Positions 10,012-17,015 of a DNA stretch of 64,000 bases are shown here, piece after piece. Both the position numbers and the translations under genes were made by a program. Numbering within the stretch: position 1 is the stretch's first letter; each line of letters begins with the position of its first letter. The stretch comes from Phytoamicus setariae (GTDB lineage: Bacteria > Pseudomonadota > Alphaproteobacteria > Rhizobiales > Rhizobiaceae): assembly GCF_016722925.1 (NCBI RefSeq), contig NZ_JAEQNC010000008.1, forward strand, positions 62,001 through 126,000. The letters are read 5' to 3'. Below the pieces are notes generated by a model. It saw only the letters and a program-made list of their open reading frames with translations, was not told the origin of the DNA and made no database searches.

Positions 10012-10297
10012 AATGGGCAGCCCGATTTTCCCGCTGTCATTGCCCATGCGGTCTGGCTGTACGTTCGATTTCCGCTGAGAAAACGGGAACGCCAGATGCA
10101 AGGGTGCCGATCAGCCAGAGGACTGCAACGGTTCATCTCGATCTTTTCGGCGCTTCGCAATCTATTTGTTGCACCGCTCGCCACTCACATTCATCGCGTC
10201 CGCACCATGGCGCACTGGAAAGTCGTGACCGGCGCCGTAGCCTGATCTCGGGAAACGGCCGAATTGATCGCTCTCAGCCCGATAATGTGACAACTCC
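10012..10297 (+). mobile_element. IS6-family relic (copy C) with in-frame internal deletion
   Basis: Translated from 10012 this stretch reads as the start of an IS6-type transposase (VIAHAVWLYVRFPL) joined in frame to its C-terminus (RSARGLQRFISIFSALRNLF ... AHWKVVTGAVA, stop 10243-10245). Everything between, including the whole DDE core, is missing. The right end GATAATGTGACAACTCC (10281-10297) is repeated inverted at 34159. The cyclase gene ends directly at its left edge. Between the relic and the glyoxalase gene at 10431 I see no other gene. Confidence 0.8.
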
Positions 10298-10430
10298 CTT
10301 CAATCTCGTCTTCCGCTAACAAGGTGACAACGTCACTGAATCGCATTTGAAGAGTTGTGGTATTTATCTACTGCCGCAATCACAGAAACGCATCTACAGG
10401 TTTGCTAAGTAGAAAACGGAGGGCGACACT

Positions 10431-10826
10431 ATGGCGAAGACAATTCACTCGATGATCCGGGTTCTCGATGAACTGCAGTCGGTCGAATTCTATCGTCAGG
10501 CCTTCGGTCTGACTGTCGCCGATCGAATTGACTTCGAGACATTCACCCTCCTGTATCTGAGCAATCCAGAGACCACATTCGAACTGGAATTGACCGTCAA
10601 CAAGGATCGCGCCGAACCTTATGCGCTCGGCGATGGCTATGGACATCTGGCGGTTTCGGTTGAAGATATCGACGCCGAGCACCAGCGTCTGACCTCGCTC
10701 GGGCTCGCCCCCGGCAAGCTGGTGGATTTCAAACACGATGGCAAAACGCTGGCCCGGTTTTTCTTCATAAGCGATCCCGACGGCTACAAGATCGAAGTTC
10801 TACAGCGCGCGGGGCGCTACCTTTAG
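10431..10826 (+). CDS. Glyoxalase-I-like (VOC superfamily) protein
   Basis: 131 residues, two beta-alpha-beta-beta-beta halves of the vicinal oxygen chelate fold. Metal ligands expected for glyoxalase I are present: His6 (IHSMIRV), Glu in FELELTV, His in GYGHLAVSVEDID, Glu in YKIEVLQR. Family role: isomerising the glutathione hemithioacetal of methylglyoxal. Placed beside the monooxygenase locus it could detoxify methylglyoxal, a plausible by-product of acetone/acetol metabolism; that link is inference. Preceded by GGAGGG. Convergent and overlapping by 4 bp with the sigma-54 activator gene. Confidence 0.85.
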   Translation: MAKTIHSMIRVLDELQSVEFYRQAFGLTVADRIDFETFTLLYLSNPETTFELELTVNKDRAEPYALGDGYGHLAVSVEDIDAEHQRLTSLGLAPGKLVDFKHDGKTLARFFFISDPDGYKIEVLQRAGRYL

Positions 10827-12697
10827 GATGTATCGCGGACGTGTTTGTAAACGGTGGTTCGGGAGAGCCCGAGCTCGCGTGCCGTCCGTGATATGTTTTC
10901 GTCCGTTCTATGGTAGAGCAACCGGATTTCCTGGCATTTCGCCCGACTGAGGGGCCGGCTGCGGCAATCGTCGCAGCAATCCGACGAAAGTTGGACGACT
11001 GGGGTGTCGTCGTCAAAGCAGCCTTCATCAATGTATTCCGCGCGTCTGCGCGCCAGTGCGCGTTGCAGCACTGTTCTCAGCTCGCGGATATTGCCGGGCC
11101 ATTTCCTTTGCGCAAGCGCTGATATCGCCGCATCTGTCACAGGGGTGCCGGGCGCCATTTTCTCCATCAGATGGCGGACGACACTGGCGAAATCGGTACG
11201 GCTGCGCAATGGCGGCAGGCGGATCAGGAATGCGTTCAGCCGATAATAGAGATCGGCGCGGAACAGTCTTTGCGCCACCATGTCTTCGAGATCGCGATTG
11301 GTTGCCGAGACGATTTGCACATCGACCTTCTGTGCCTTCTGGCCACCGATGGCACGGATTTCCATACTGTCGAGAAAGCGTAGCAAAGATGTCTGCGCTG
11401 CCAGAGGAATGTCGGCCACCTCGTCGAGGAACAGCGTGCCGCGGTCGGCCGCACGTGCCAGCCCCGGTGAACCTTCCGCGCGGGCGTTGGTGAATGCCCC
11501 GCGCTCGTGGCCGAATATTTCGGCGATGAACAACTCCTCCGGCACCGCGCCGCAATTGACCGGCACGAATTCGCCCTTTCTGCCGCTCAGTCGATGGACG
11601 TGGCGCGCCATCAGTTCCTTTCCGGTGCCGGTTTCGCCGGTGACGTGCACCGGCATGCAGAGCGCGGCAGCCTCGGCCAGATCGTTGAGCGATCGCTTGA
11701 TCGCCGGATCGTCCGAGACGAAATCCGGTGCGTCCTCTTTCCTGACCAGCGCCGGAAGGGAAGGCGAGGAGCGCTTTGGCAACACTGTCCGGCGCTCGCC
11801 GATCTGGCGGCAGACCATGAAGACGCTACTACCGGCACGATCGCGAATGCGGACGACGCCGCCTTTGAGCAGACCGTCGACGGCTGGCCCGAAACCCGCC
11901 TCAAACAGGCTGTCGAAATGATTGCCGGATACCAGAGGCAGCCCCTGCAGCAAGGCCTTGCCCGGACGGTTGACCGACAACACTGCGCCATCGAGCGAAA
12001 CCGAAATAAGCCCCGCCGACAGCGTGTCGAGATATTCGACGCGCGGATGAAAGGCGAACACAAAGCTCTTGGATGCATCTTGGTAGATCAGGCCGTTCTC
12101 GATCTGGGCGGCGGCCATCCGCACCAATGCATGCGTGTGTTCCTGGCGCGCCTCATGGGCGCAGGATGCGTCGAGGAGCCCGAGAACCTCACCGTCTGAA
12201 TTGAAGATCGGCGCCGCCATGCAGCTGAGATGCCCATGGCAGGCGAAATAATGTTCCCTGCCATAGATCGCCACCGGCTTACCGGCCATGGCAGCGAGGC
12301 CTAGCGCATTGGTGCCGCGCTCGCTCTCATTCCACATGCTGCCGGGAATGATCGACCGGCCGGCGTCGCTGTCGGCGAAATGCTGGTCGCTGATCGTGTC
12401 GAGCACGATGCCCTCGGCATCGCCGAGCGCGATCATGAAATTCGAACCGGCGATCTGCGAATGAAGCAATTGCATCTCGGCCAAAGCCAGCAGCCGCATT
12501 GCGGCATTGGCTTCGCGTCGGCGCTTGACATCGGAAAATGCGACGACGCTGTGGCGCGGCGTTCCGCGCGGATCGAGATCGATATCGCGACAACGCTGCC
12601 AGCTGTCGGCCACGATCGGCTGCAAGGCGCCGACAGGAAACCTGTCGCCTTTTTCCAGCGCATTGCGGGCGCGGACTATTCCGGAAAGATGCTGCAT
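10823..12697 (-). CDS. AcoR-type sigma-54 activator upstream of the adh/prm genes
   Basis: 624 residues: N-terminal GAF-like sensory region (about 60-210), AAA+ domain about 325-545 with Walker A GETGTGKE and Walker B TLFLDE, then a Fis-type helix-turn-helix at the C-terminus (ISRTARELGLSRTTVYKHV). The sigma-54 contact loop reads GAFTNA (400-405) instead of GAFTGA. Divergent from adh, which has a -24/-12 promoter, so it is the prime candidate activator; comparable activators (MimR, PrmR) are known from mycobacterial and Methylocella loci. ATG at 12697 has GGAGGAGA upstream. Confidence 0.9.
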   Translation of the reverse strand: MQHLSGIVRARNALEKGDRFPVGALQPIVADSWQRCRDIDLDPRGTPRHSVVAFSDVKRRREANAAMRLLALAEMQLLHSQIAGSNFMIALGDAEGIVLDTISDQHFADSDAGRSIIPGSMWNESERGTNALGLAAMAGKPVAIYGREHYFACHGHLSCMAAPIFNSDGEVLGLLDASCAHEARQEHTHALVRMAAAQIENGLIYQDASKSFVFAFHPRVEYLDTLSAGLISVSLDGAVLSVNRPGKALLQGLPLVSGNHFDSLFEAGFGPAVDGLLKGGVVRIRDRAGSSVFMVCRQIGERRTVLPKRSSPSLPALVRKEDAPDFVSDDPAIKRSLNDLAEAAALCMPVHVTGETGTGKELMARHVHRLSGRKGEFVPVNCGAVPEELFIAEIFGHERGAFTNARAEGSPGLARAADRGTLFLDEVADIPLAAQTSLLRFLDSMEIRAIGGQKAQKVDVQIVSATNRDLEDMVAQRLFRADLYYRLNAFLIRLPPLRSRTDFASVVRHLMEKMAPGTPVTDAAISALAQRKWPGNIRELRTVLQRALARRRAEYIDEGCFDDDTPVVQLSSDCCDDCRSRPLSRAKCQEIRLLYHRTDENISRTARELGLSRTTVYKHVRDTS

Positions 12698-12858
12698 GTC
12701 TCCTCCTCATGCATCATTTTCCTCACAGTACCAGCATTGGATTAACGCGTGCAATAGACAGAAACTGAACAGTCCGGCTGTACATATCGTCCAGTGGGTG
12801 AACGGTTTGGATCAATTCCATTTTGTCTATCGTGTTGATTCGACGACGTATTCCTGTC

Positions 12859-12874
12859 TGGCACAGTGCTTGCC
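12859..12874 (+). promoter_or_regulatory. Sigma-54 (-24/-12) promoter of adh
   Basis: TGGCAC-N5-TTGCC at 12859-12874 fits the sigma-54 consensus TGGCAC-N5-TTGCW, with GG and GC at the required spacing. It lies 48 bp before the adh ATG at 12922 and about 160 bp from the divergent activator gene. A short inverted repeat TGGA-TCAAT-TCCA at about 12809-12821 could be part of an activator site. Confidence 0.88.
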
Positions 12875-12921
12875 TCTTTCTATCGTAACGGGCTGGTTCC
12901 CGCCGATGGAGGAGACTGAAC

Positions 12922-13974
12922 ATGAAGGCGCAAGTGCTAACGAAATACGACGACAGCCTGACGGCGGATCTGTGGGTGTCGCAGCAGGAGGTCGCCGATC
13001 CGGTGATCAGCAAATCGACCGACGTCATCGTGAGGATCGGTGGAGCCGGGGTCTGCCGGACGGATCTCCACATCATCGAAGGCGTCTGGCGGCCGCACAT
13101 GGACCCTGCCGGCAACAATCTCCTGCCGCTGATCATGGGCCATGAGAATGCCGGCTGGGTGGAGGCGATCGGCAAGGAGGTCGAAGGCATCAAGGTCGGC
13201 GATCCGGTCATTGTCCATCCCAAGATTTCCGGAGGGACGTGCCTGGCCTGCCGGCGCGGCTTCGACATGCACGGGCCGGGCAAGTTTCCAGGTCTGGACA
13301 GCAATGGCGGTTACTCGGAATATCTCTGCACGTCCGAGCGCAATATCGTGCCGCTGCCCAAGACCCTGTCGCCCAAGGAAGTCGCGCCGTATGCCGATGC
13401 CGGCTTGACCGCCTATAGGGCGGTCAAGAAAGCCACGCGGCACCTGCTGCCCGGCGAAACCTGCGTGGTCATTGGTGCCGGCGGGCTGGGCCATATCGGC
13501 GTGCAGTGCCTGAAAGCCATGTGCGCCGCCGACGTGATCGTAGTCGACAAATCCGAAGCGTCGCTGGCGCTGGCCGGCAAGAACGGCGCCGACAAGCTGG
13601 TCAAGGCCGATGGCAACGAAGTCGAAGCGGTGCTGCAGCTGACCAATGGCCAGGGCGCGGAAGCAGTGATCGATTTTGTCGGCGAACGCGGCACGACGAC
13701 CAAGGGCCTCGCCATGACCCGGCCGATGGGCAGCTATTATATTGTCGGCTACGGCGAGGACATCCGTATTCCGACCGTCGACATGGTGATCAGCGAGAAG
13801 AACATCATCGGCAACCTGGTTGGCACCTGGGCCGAGCTGGTTGAACTAATGGCGCTCGCCGATCGTGGTCTCGTCGACCTGACGACTGTCGAATACAAGC
13901 TGGCCGATGCCAACCAGGCGCTCAAGGACCTGCATAATGGCAAGATCCACGGCCGCGCGGTGCTTATCCCCTGA
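12922..13974 (+). CDS. adh: Zinc-type NAD-dependent alcohol dehydrogenase of the monooxygenase locus
   Basis: 350-residue MDR-family dehydrogenase. Catalytic zinc ligands are visible in GVCRTDLH and GHENAGWV; the Rossmann glycines are in VVIGAGGLGHIGVQ and VVDKSEASL gives the NAD-type acidic residue. The structural-zinc lobe keeps two of the usual four cysteines (CLACRRGFDMHG), so that zinc may be absent. Expected role: oxidise the alcohol made by the diiron monooxygenase (propanol, acetol or similar). Own sigma-54 promoter; GGAGGA ribosome site. Confidence 0.9.
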   Translation: MKAQVLTKYDDSLTADLWVSQQEVADPVISKSTDVIVRIGGAGVCRTDLHIIEGVWRPHMDPAGNNLLPLIMGHENAGWVEAIGKEVEGIKVGDPVIVHPKISGGTCLACRRGFDMHGPGKFPGLDSNGGYSEYLCTSERNIVPLPKTLSPKEVAPYADAGLTAYRAVKKATRHLLPGETCVVIGAGGLGHIGVQCLKAMCAADVIVVDKSEASLALAGKNGADKLVKADGNEVEAVLQLTNGQGAEAVIDFVGERGTTTKGLAMTRPMGSYYIVGYGEDIRIPTVDMVISEKNIIGNLVGTWAELVELMALADRGLVDLTTVEYKLADANQALKDLHNGKIHGRAVLIP

Positions 13975-14014
13975 GGCGAGCGACGCGCATCGCCATGGTG
14001 GCTGAGAGAACATT

Positions 14015-14045
14015 TGCTCCCCGCGACGACGCGCAGCGGGGAGCA
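14015..14045 (+). terminator. Stem-loop after adh
   Basis: Perfect 10-bp arms TGCTCCCCGC / GCGGGGAGCA enclose an 11-nt loop, 41 bp after the adh stop. There is no T-run, so this may be a processing or attenuation hairpin rather than a simple terminator. It separates adh from the ribbon-helix-helix gene. Confidence 0.6.
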
Positions 14046-14084
14046 TTCGGCGTGAATCTGACAAACCACGGGAGGAGAGGAGAG

Positions 14085-14378
14085 ATGATGTGCAGGGTTT
14101 TGACCGCGCAGAGCACGCAACGGTTTAACAAAGTCAGCCGTTCGGTGAGGATATCGGGGCATTCGACCAGTGTCCGGCTGGAGGCGGCCTTCTGGCAGGT
14201 GCTCGAGGACATCGCAAGAATGGAGGGGCTTTCGACCTCCAAGCTGATTTCGGAACTTTATGACGAAGCGCTGGAACTGCATGGCGGCATGTCCAACCTC
14301 GCATCCATGCTACGCACCGTCTGTCTTATCTATCAGGAAGAGTGCCGCGCAGTCGTCGCTTTGCCGCGTGCGGGCTGA
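14085..14378 (+). CDS. Ribbon-helix-helix (RHH_4-type) DNA-binding protein
   Basis: 97 residues from an ATG preceded by GGAGGAGAGGAG. The core SRSVRISGHSTSVRLEAAFW followed by ARMEGLSTSKLISELYDEA is the RHH_4 domain typical of small alphaproteobacterial proteins: a DNA-contacting beta strand and two helices. Same strand as adh and prmA, between them. Possibly a small repressor or modulator of the locus; targets unknown. A longer frame upstream lacks a ribosome site and overlaps the stem-loop. Confidence 0.82.
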   Translation: MMCRVLTAQSTQRFNKVSRSVRISGHSTSVRLEAAFWQVLEDIARMEGLSTSKLISELYDEALELHGGMSNLASMLRTVCLIYQEECRAVVALPRAG

Positions 14379-14426
14379 TACGAACATCGGCCGTAGTTAT
14401 GAGGCTGCGGCCGATATCTTCGCTTC

Positions 14427-14609
14427 TCAGTTAACCTTTCGGTCGGGCACGGCGTCGGCGCGGCCTTCAGCAATCCAGCGCGCGCCGAGCACCAGTGCGC
14501 CCGCGCTGAATTCCTTGCCATGCGCGGCGACCATCTCCTCGGACAGTTTCGCTATTTTCTCGAAGAAGGCGTCCTTGCTCTTGTCTTCGGCGGTAAGTTC
14601 GGTCTCCAT
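14427..14609 (-). CDS. Small hypothetical protein, last gene of the unknown divergent operon
   Basis: 60 residues (METELTAEDKSKDAFFEKIA ... DRKVN), mostly helical and charged; no family recognised. The ATG at 14609 has the leader GGAGGATAGA immediately upstream, identical to the leader of the beta-propeller gene before it, which argues that it is a real gene of the same operon. Starts 30 bp after the stop of that gene. Confidence 0.6.
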   Translation of the reverse strand: METELTAEDKSKDAFFEKIAKLSEEMVAAHGKEFSAGALVLGARWIAEGRADAVPDRKVN

Positions 14610-14639
14610 TCTATCCTCCATTGTCGGCTACGATGATTG

Positions 14640-15755
14640 CTATTTGAAGATCTGTTCGGGGAAGGTGATGACGGCGGCGCTGCCGAGTACATCACCGGCG
14701 GCGAGATGGCGGCCATCGGCCGACCAGCGAAGCACGGTCACCGGCCCGCCCGCGTTGCGGATCGTCAGTTCCTCGGATGAACCGATTCTGGCGACGGCGA
14801 TCCGGCCGTTCGCATAGCCCGCCGCCACCAGTGGCTTTTGCGGGTGGGCGGCGATTGCGTTGGCGATCACGAAGCCGGCGCGGCCAGCCGCCAAAGCGCC
14901 GGTAGCGCTATTCTCGAATGGCGGCGTCTGCATCGACCATCCGGCGATACGGTAGGCGCCCGAGGCGAAAAATCCGCTGGATGGCGGGCTCCAGCCCAGC
15001 GAGGCGACCGGGCCGGGAAAGTCACCGAGCATCACCTGGCGCCCGGTCTCCGTGTCCATCAGGCAGAACCCGCCGCTCAGCAATCCGCACGCCAGCCATC
15101 TGCCATCCGCACTCCAGGTCAGTGATAGCGGTCTGGCGGAGAGCTGGATCGCATGAAGCCGCTGGCAATCGCTATCCGTGCGGCGGACGGCTAGCATGTC
15201 CGTTCCGGCCAGCGCGATGCGTGCACCGTCATCGGAGATGGCGATGATCTCGGCGGTCGTGACGCCAAGGTCCACTTCATTGATCTGGCCGCTTTCAATG
15301 GATTGCAATCTCAGTCGGTCATGGACGATGGCTGCCGTCAGATCAGTTCGCAGACAATGGTCGAAGGCAGAGATCGGGGTTTTGTCCGCCAGTACCTTCG
15401 CATCGATCTCGCCGGAGCGGTTGATGCGCAGCAATTCGCCGTTGGCAGTGAGGATCATGAAGTCCCCGTTGCCACCTGCCGAAAGGCCCTGGCCACCTTC
15501 TATGCGGGTCTTGATCAGCGGCGACGGCCGACCCTCGCGCGGCCTGATCGTCGTCTGGCGGTCGTCGACCACGATCCGCGAATCCGGCGGCTCGTTGTCG
15601 GCCAGGCGTGCCAGCGCCACGCTGCCGTCGGCAGACGATATCGCCAGCAGCGTATCGTCGCTGTTGAAGAAGAGCCGCTCGATGGCTGCGCGGCTCTGCC
15701 AGGTGCGCGCCAGGAGATCGAACAGGGTTATGTTGGGTATGGTCTGCTGGTTCAT
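14640..15755 (-). CDS. WD40-like beta-propeller protein of unknown function
   Basis: 371 residues with no signal peptide. Repeated blade-like units are visible: LLAISSADGSVALARL, MILTANGELLRINRSG, LSLTWSADGRWLACGLLSGG, VASLGWSPPSSGFFASGAY and VTVLRWSADGRHLAAGDVLG, consistent with a cytoplasmic propeller used as a protein scaffold. Third gene of a four-gene minus-strand operon; its GGAGG site overlaps the end of the coiled-coil gene upstream (stop 4 nt away). Function unknown; its place suggests a role in assembly or control of the monooxygenase, an inference only. Confidence 0.75.
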   Translation of the reverse strand: MNQQTIPNITLFDLLARTWQSRAAIERLFFNSDDTLLAISSADGSVALARLADNEPPDSRIVVDDRQTTIRPREGRPSPLIKTRIEGGQGLSAGGNGDFMILTANGELLRINRSGEIDAKVLADKTPISAFDHCLRTDLTAAIVHDRLRLQSIESGQINEVDLGVTTAEIIAISDDGARIALAGTDMLAVRRTDSDCQRLHAIQLSARPLSLTWSADGRWLACGLLSGGFCLMDTETGRQVMLGDFPGPVASLGWSPPSSGFFASGAYRIAGWSMQTPPFENSATGALAAGRAGFVIANAIAAHPQKPLVAAGYANGRIAVARIGSSEELTIRNAGGPVTVLRWSADGRHLAAGDVLGSAAVITFPEQIFK

Positions 15756-15756
15756 T

Positions 15757-16071
15757 CTATCCTCCACGTGCCGCCGCGATCAACCTGTCGAGCACCGCGA
15801 CATCTTCTTCCGCTGCCGCGATTTCCTCTGCGCAAGCGGCCTGGGCCTCCCGCATCGTCTCGACACTGTCCTCGATCTGATGCAATTCCTGCGCCAGTTG
15901 CGCATTGCCAGGATTTCGGCCGATCTCGAGTTCGATCCGCAGCACGTCCATCTCCATCCCGGAGGTGGCCTGACTAAGCTTCATGGCCTTGGCGGTGAGG
16001 GCGGAAACTTCCGCGACGCGCTCGACGCGGCGACGCAGCAGATCCAGAGCATCTAGGTCCGGGGCGCTCAT
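15757..16071 (-). CDS. Coiled-coil hypothetical protein
   Basis: 104 residues, almost entirely helical with heptad-like spacing of Leu/Ala/Glu (LDALDLLRRRVERVAEVSAL; LAQELHQIEDSVETMREAQA; EEDVAVLDRLIAAARGG), so likely a helical hairpin. No family recognised. The ATG overlaps the TGA of the preceding gene (ATGA), and its stop abuts the start of the propeller gene, so the three are co-translated and may form a complex. Confidence 0.68.
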   Translation of the reverse strand: MSAPDLDALDLLRRRVERVAEVSALTAKAMKLSQATSGMEMDVLRIELEIGRNPGNAQLAQELHQIEDSVETMREAQAACAEEIAAAEEDVAVLDRLIAAARGG

Positions 16072-16514
16072 GACCAGCCCTCCGGAGACTTCCAGGCTTC
16101 CAGAATCTGAGGGAGTTCAGGCAGTTGCGTCCGGAACTGGCTTTCGGCCATGCTGATATGGTTGCGGAGCTGGTCCCAGACATCGACCCGGATCATCGTG
16201 TCTCCGGTCAGCTGTTCGATGTCCTCGACGCGAAACTGCCGCGACAGCGACACGCCGGAGAACACGAATTCGCGCAGCATCAGCGCGTGTTTTTCCGCGA
16301 AGGCATGCAGCAACGGGTGGGTCTCGGGCGTTGCCCCCGTGATCGCCAGTTCTTTCAGGATGAATTGCTGAAAATGGTTCTGCATCAGGTGCTGGCTTTC
16401 GCCGATGAAGCGCATCACGAACACCAGGTCGCGCTGCATGAGTCTGGCCAGCACCGTGGTGACGTCACCCTCCACTCCGCCAAGGGGGATCGGATTTTCC
16501 TTGCTGTCTGTCAT
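16068..16514 (-). CDS. Hypothetical helical protein, first gene of the unknown divergent operon
   Basis: 148 residues beginning MTDSKENPIPLGGVEG, then mainly helical (TTVLARLMQRDLVFVMRFIG, HFQQFILKELAITG, HALMLREFVFSG). No signal peptide or membrane segment and no family recognised. ATG at 16514 chosen because GGAAGA lies 5 nt upstream; the frame continues upstream without support. It is transcribed away from prmA and shares the roughly 500-bp control region with it. Confidence 0.68.
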   Translation of the reverse strand: MTDSKENPIPLGGVEGDVTTVLARLMQRDLVFVMRFIGESQHLMQNHFQQFILKELAITGATPETHPLLHAFAEKHALMLREFVFSGVSLSRQFRVEDIEQLTGDTMIRVDVWDQLRNHISMAESQFRTQLPELPQILEAWKSPEGWS

Positions 16515-16654
16515 GATGTCTTCCAGATTCAGTATGCGGCTCGATTGAGCGATTGAGAAAATATAATTCAAGAATAAAAAATGTCTATCGTGATTTATTC
16601 ATAATTCTCAATCAAGTACTTCTGAAGTTTCAAGGTATATGTAATGTTGCATTT

Positions 16655-16682
16655 GTAAATTACGATTGTAACGTAAATTTAC
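16655..16682. promoter_or_regulatory. Near-perfect palindrome, candidate upstream activator site
   Basis: Arms GTAAATTACG (16655-16664) and CGTAAATTTAC (16672-16682) are inverted repeats with one extra A and a 7-bp spacer. The site is AT-rich in a GC-rich region and centred about 80 bp before the -12 element of the prmA promoter, the normal distance for an enhancer site of a sigma-54 activator. It could equally serve the divergent unknown operon or bind the RHH protein. Palindrome seen; role inferred. Confidence 0.55.
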
Positions 16683-16734
16683 ACTCACGGAATTTCGACT
16701 GTTGTCAAATGCCGGAAGTAACGTGCTTTCAAAC

Positions 16735-16750
16735 TGGCACGCCCCTTGCA
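16735..16750 (+). promoter_or_regulatory. Sigma-54 (-24/-12) promoter of the prmABCD operon
   Basis: TGGCAC-N5-TTGCA at 16735-16750 is an exact match to the sigma-54 consensus. It lies 265 bp upstream of the chosen prmA start, giving an untranslated leader of about 250 nt. No convincing gene fills the leader. Confidence 0.92.
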
Positions 16751-17015
16751 TCGTCTCTGGCATAAGAAGCCATCGCGTTGAAGCGACGCTAGAAGAACGA
16801 AGGAGTGGGAGAGCCGTTTCGATAATCCGGGCCGAGGAGTGCCCGGCTGCTTTTCCAGATTACCTTTGCCGTGATCCACTTGAATGGTCCGACCATCGTC
16901 GCGCCCTGGCGCAACCCTTTGTCGTGCCGTTCCAACTTTCGCTCGCGGTGCGCACGGCGCCGTTCCAGCCGGGGCCGGGAGGCCCGCGGTTCAAACACAG
17001 TGGAGGCTGATGACG

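Noticed and set aside
16751-17015. Possible small gene in the prmA leader
   Set aside because: Short frames here have no ribosome site or protein-like composition; kept as untranslated leader.
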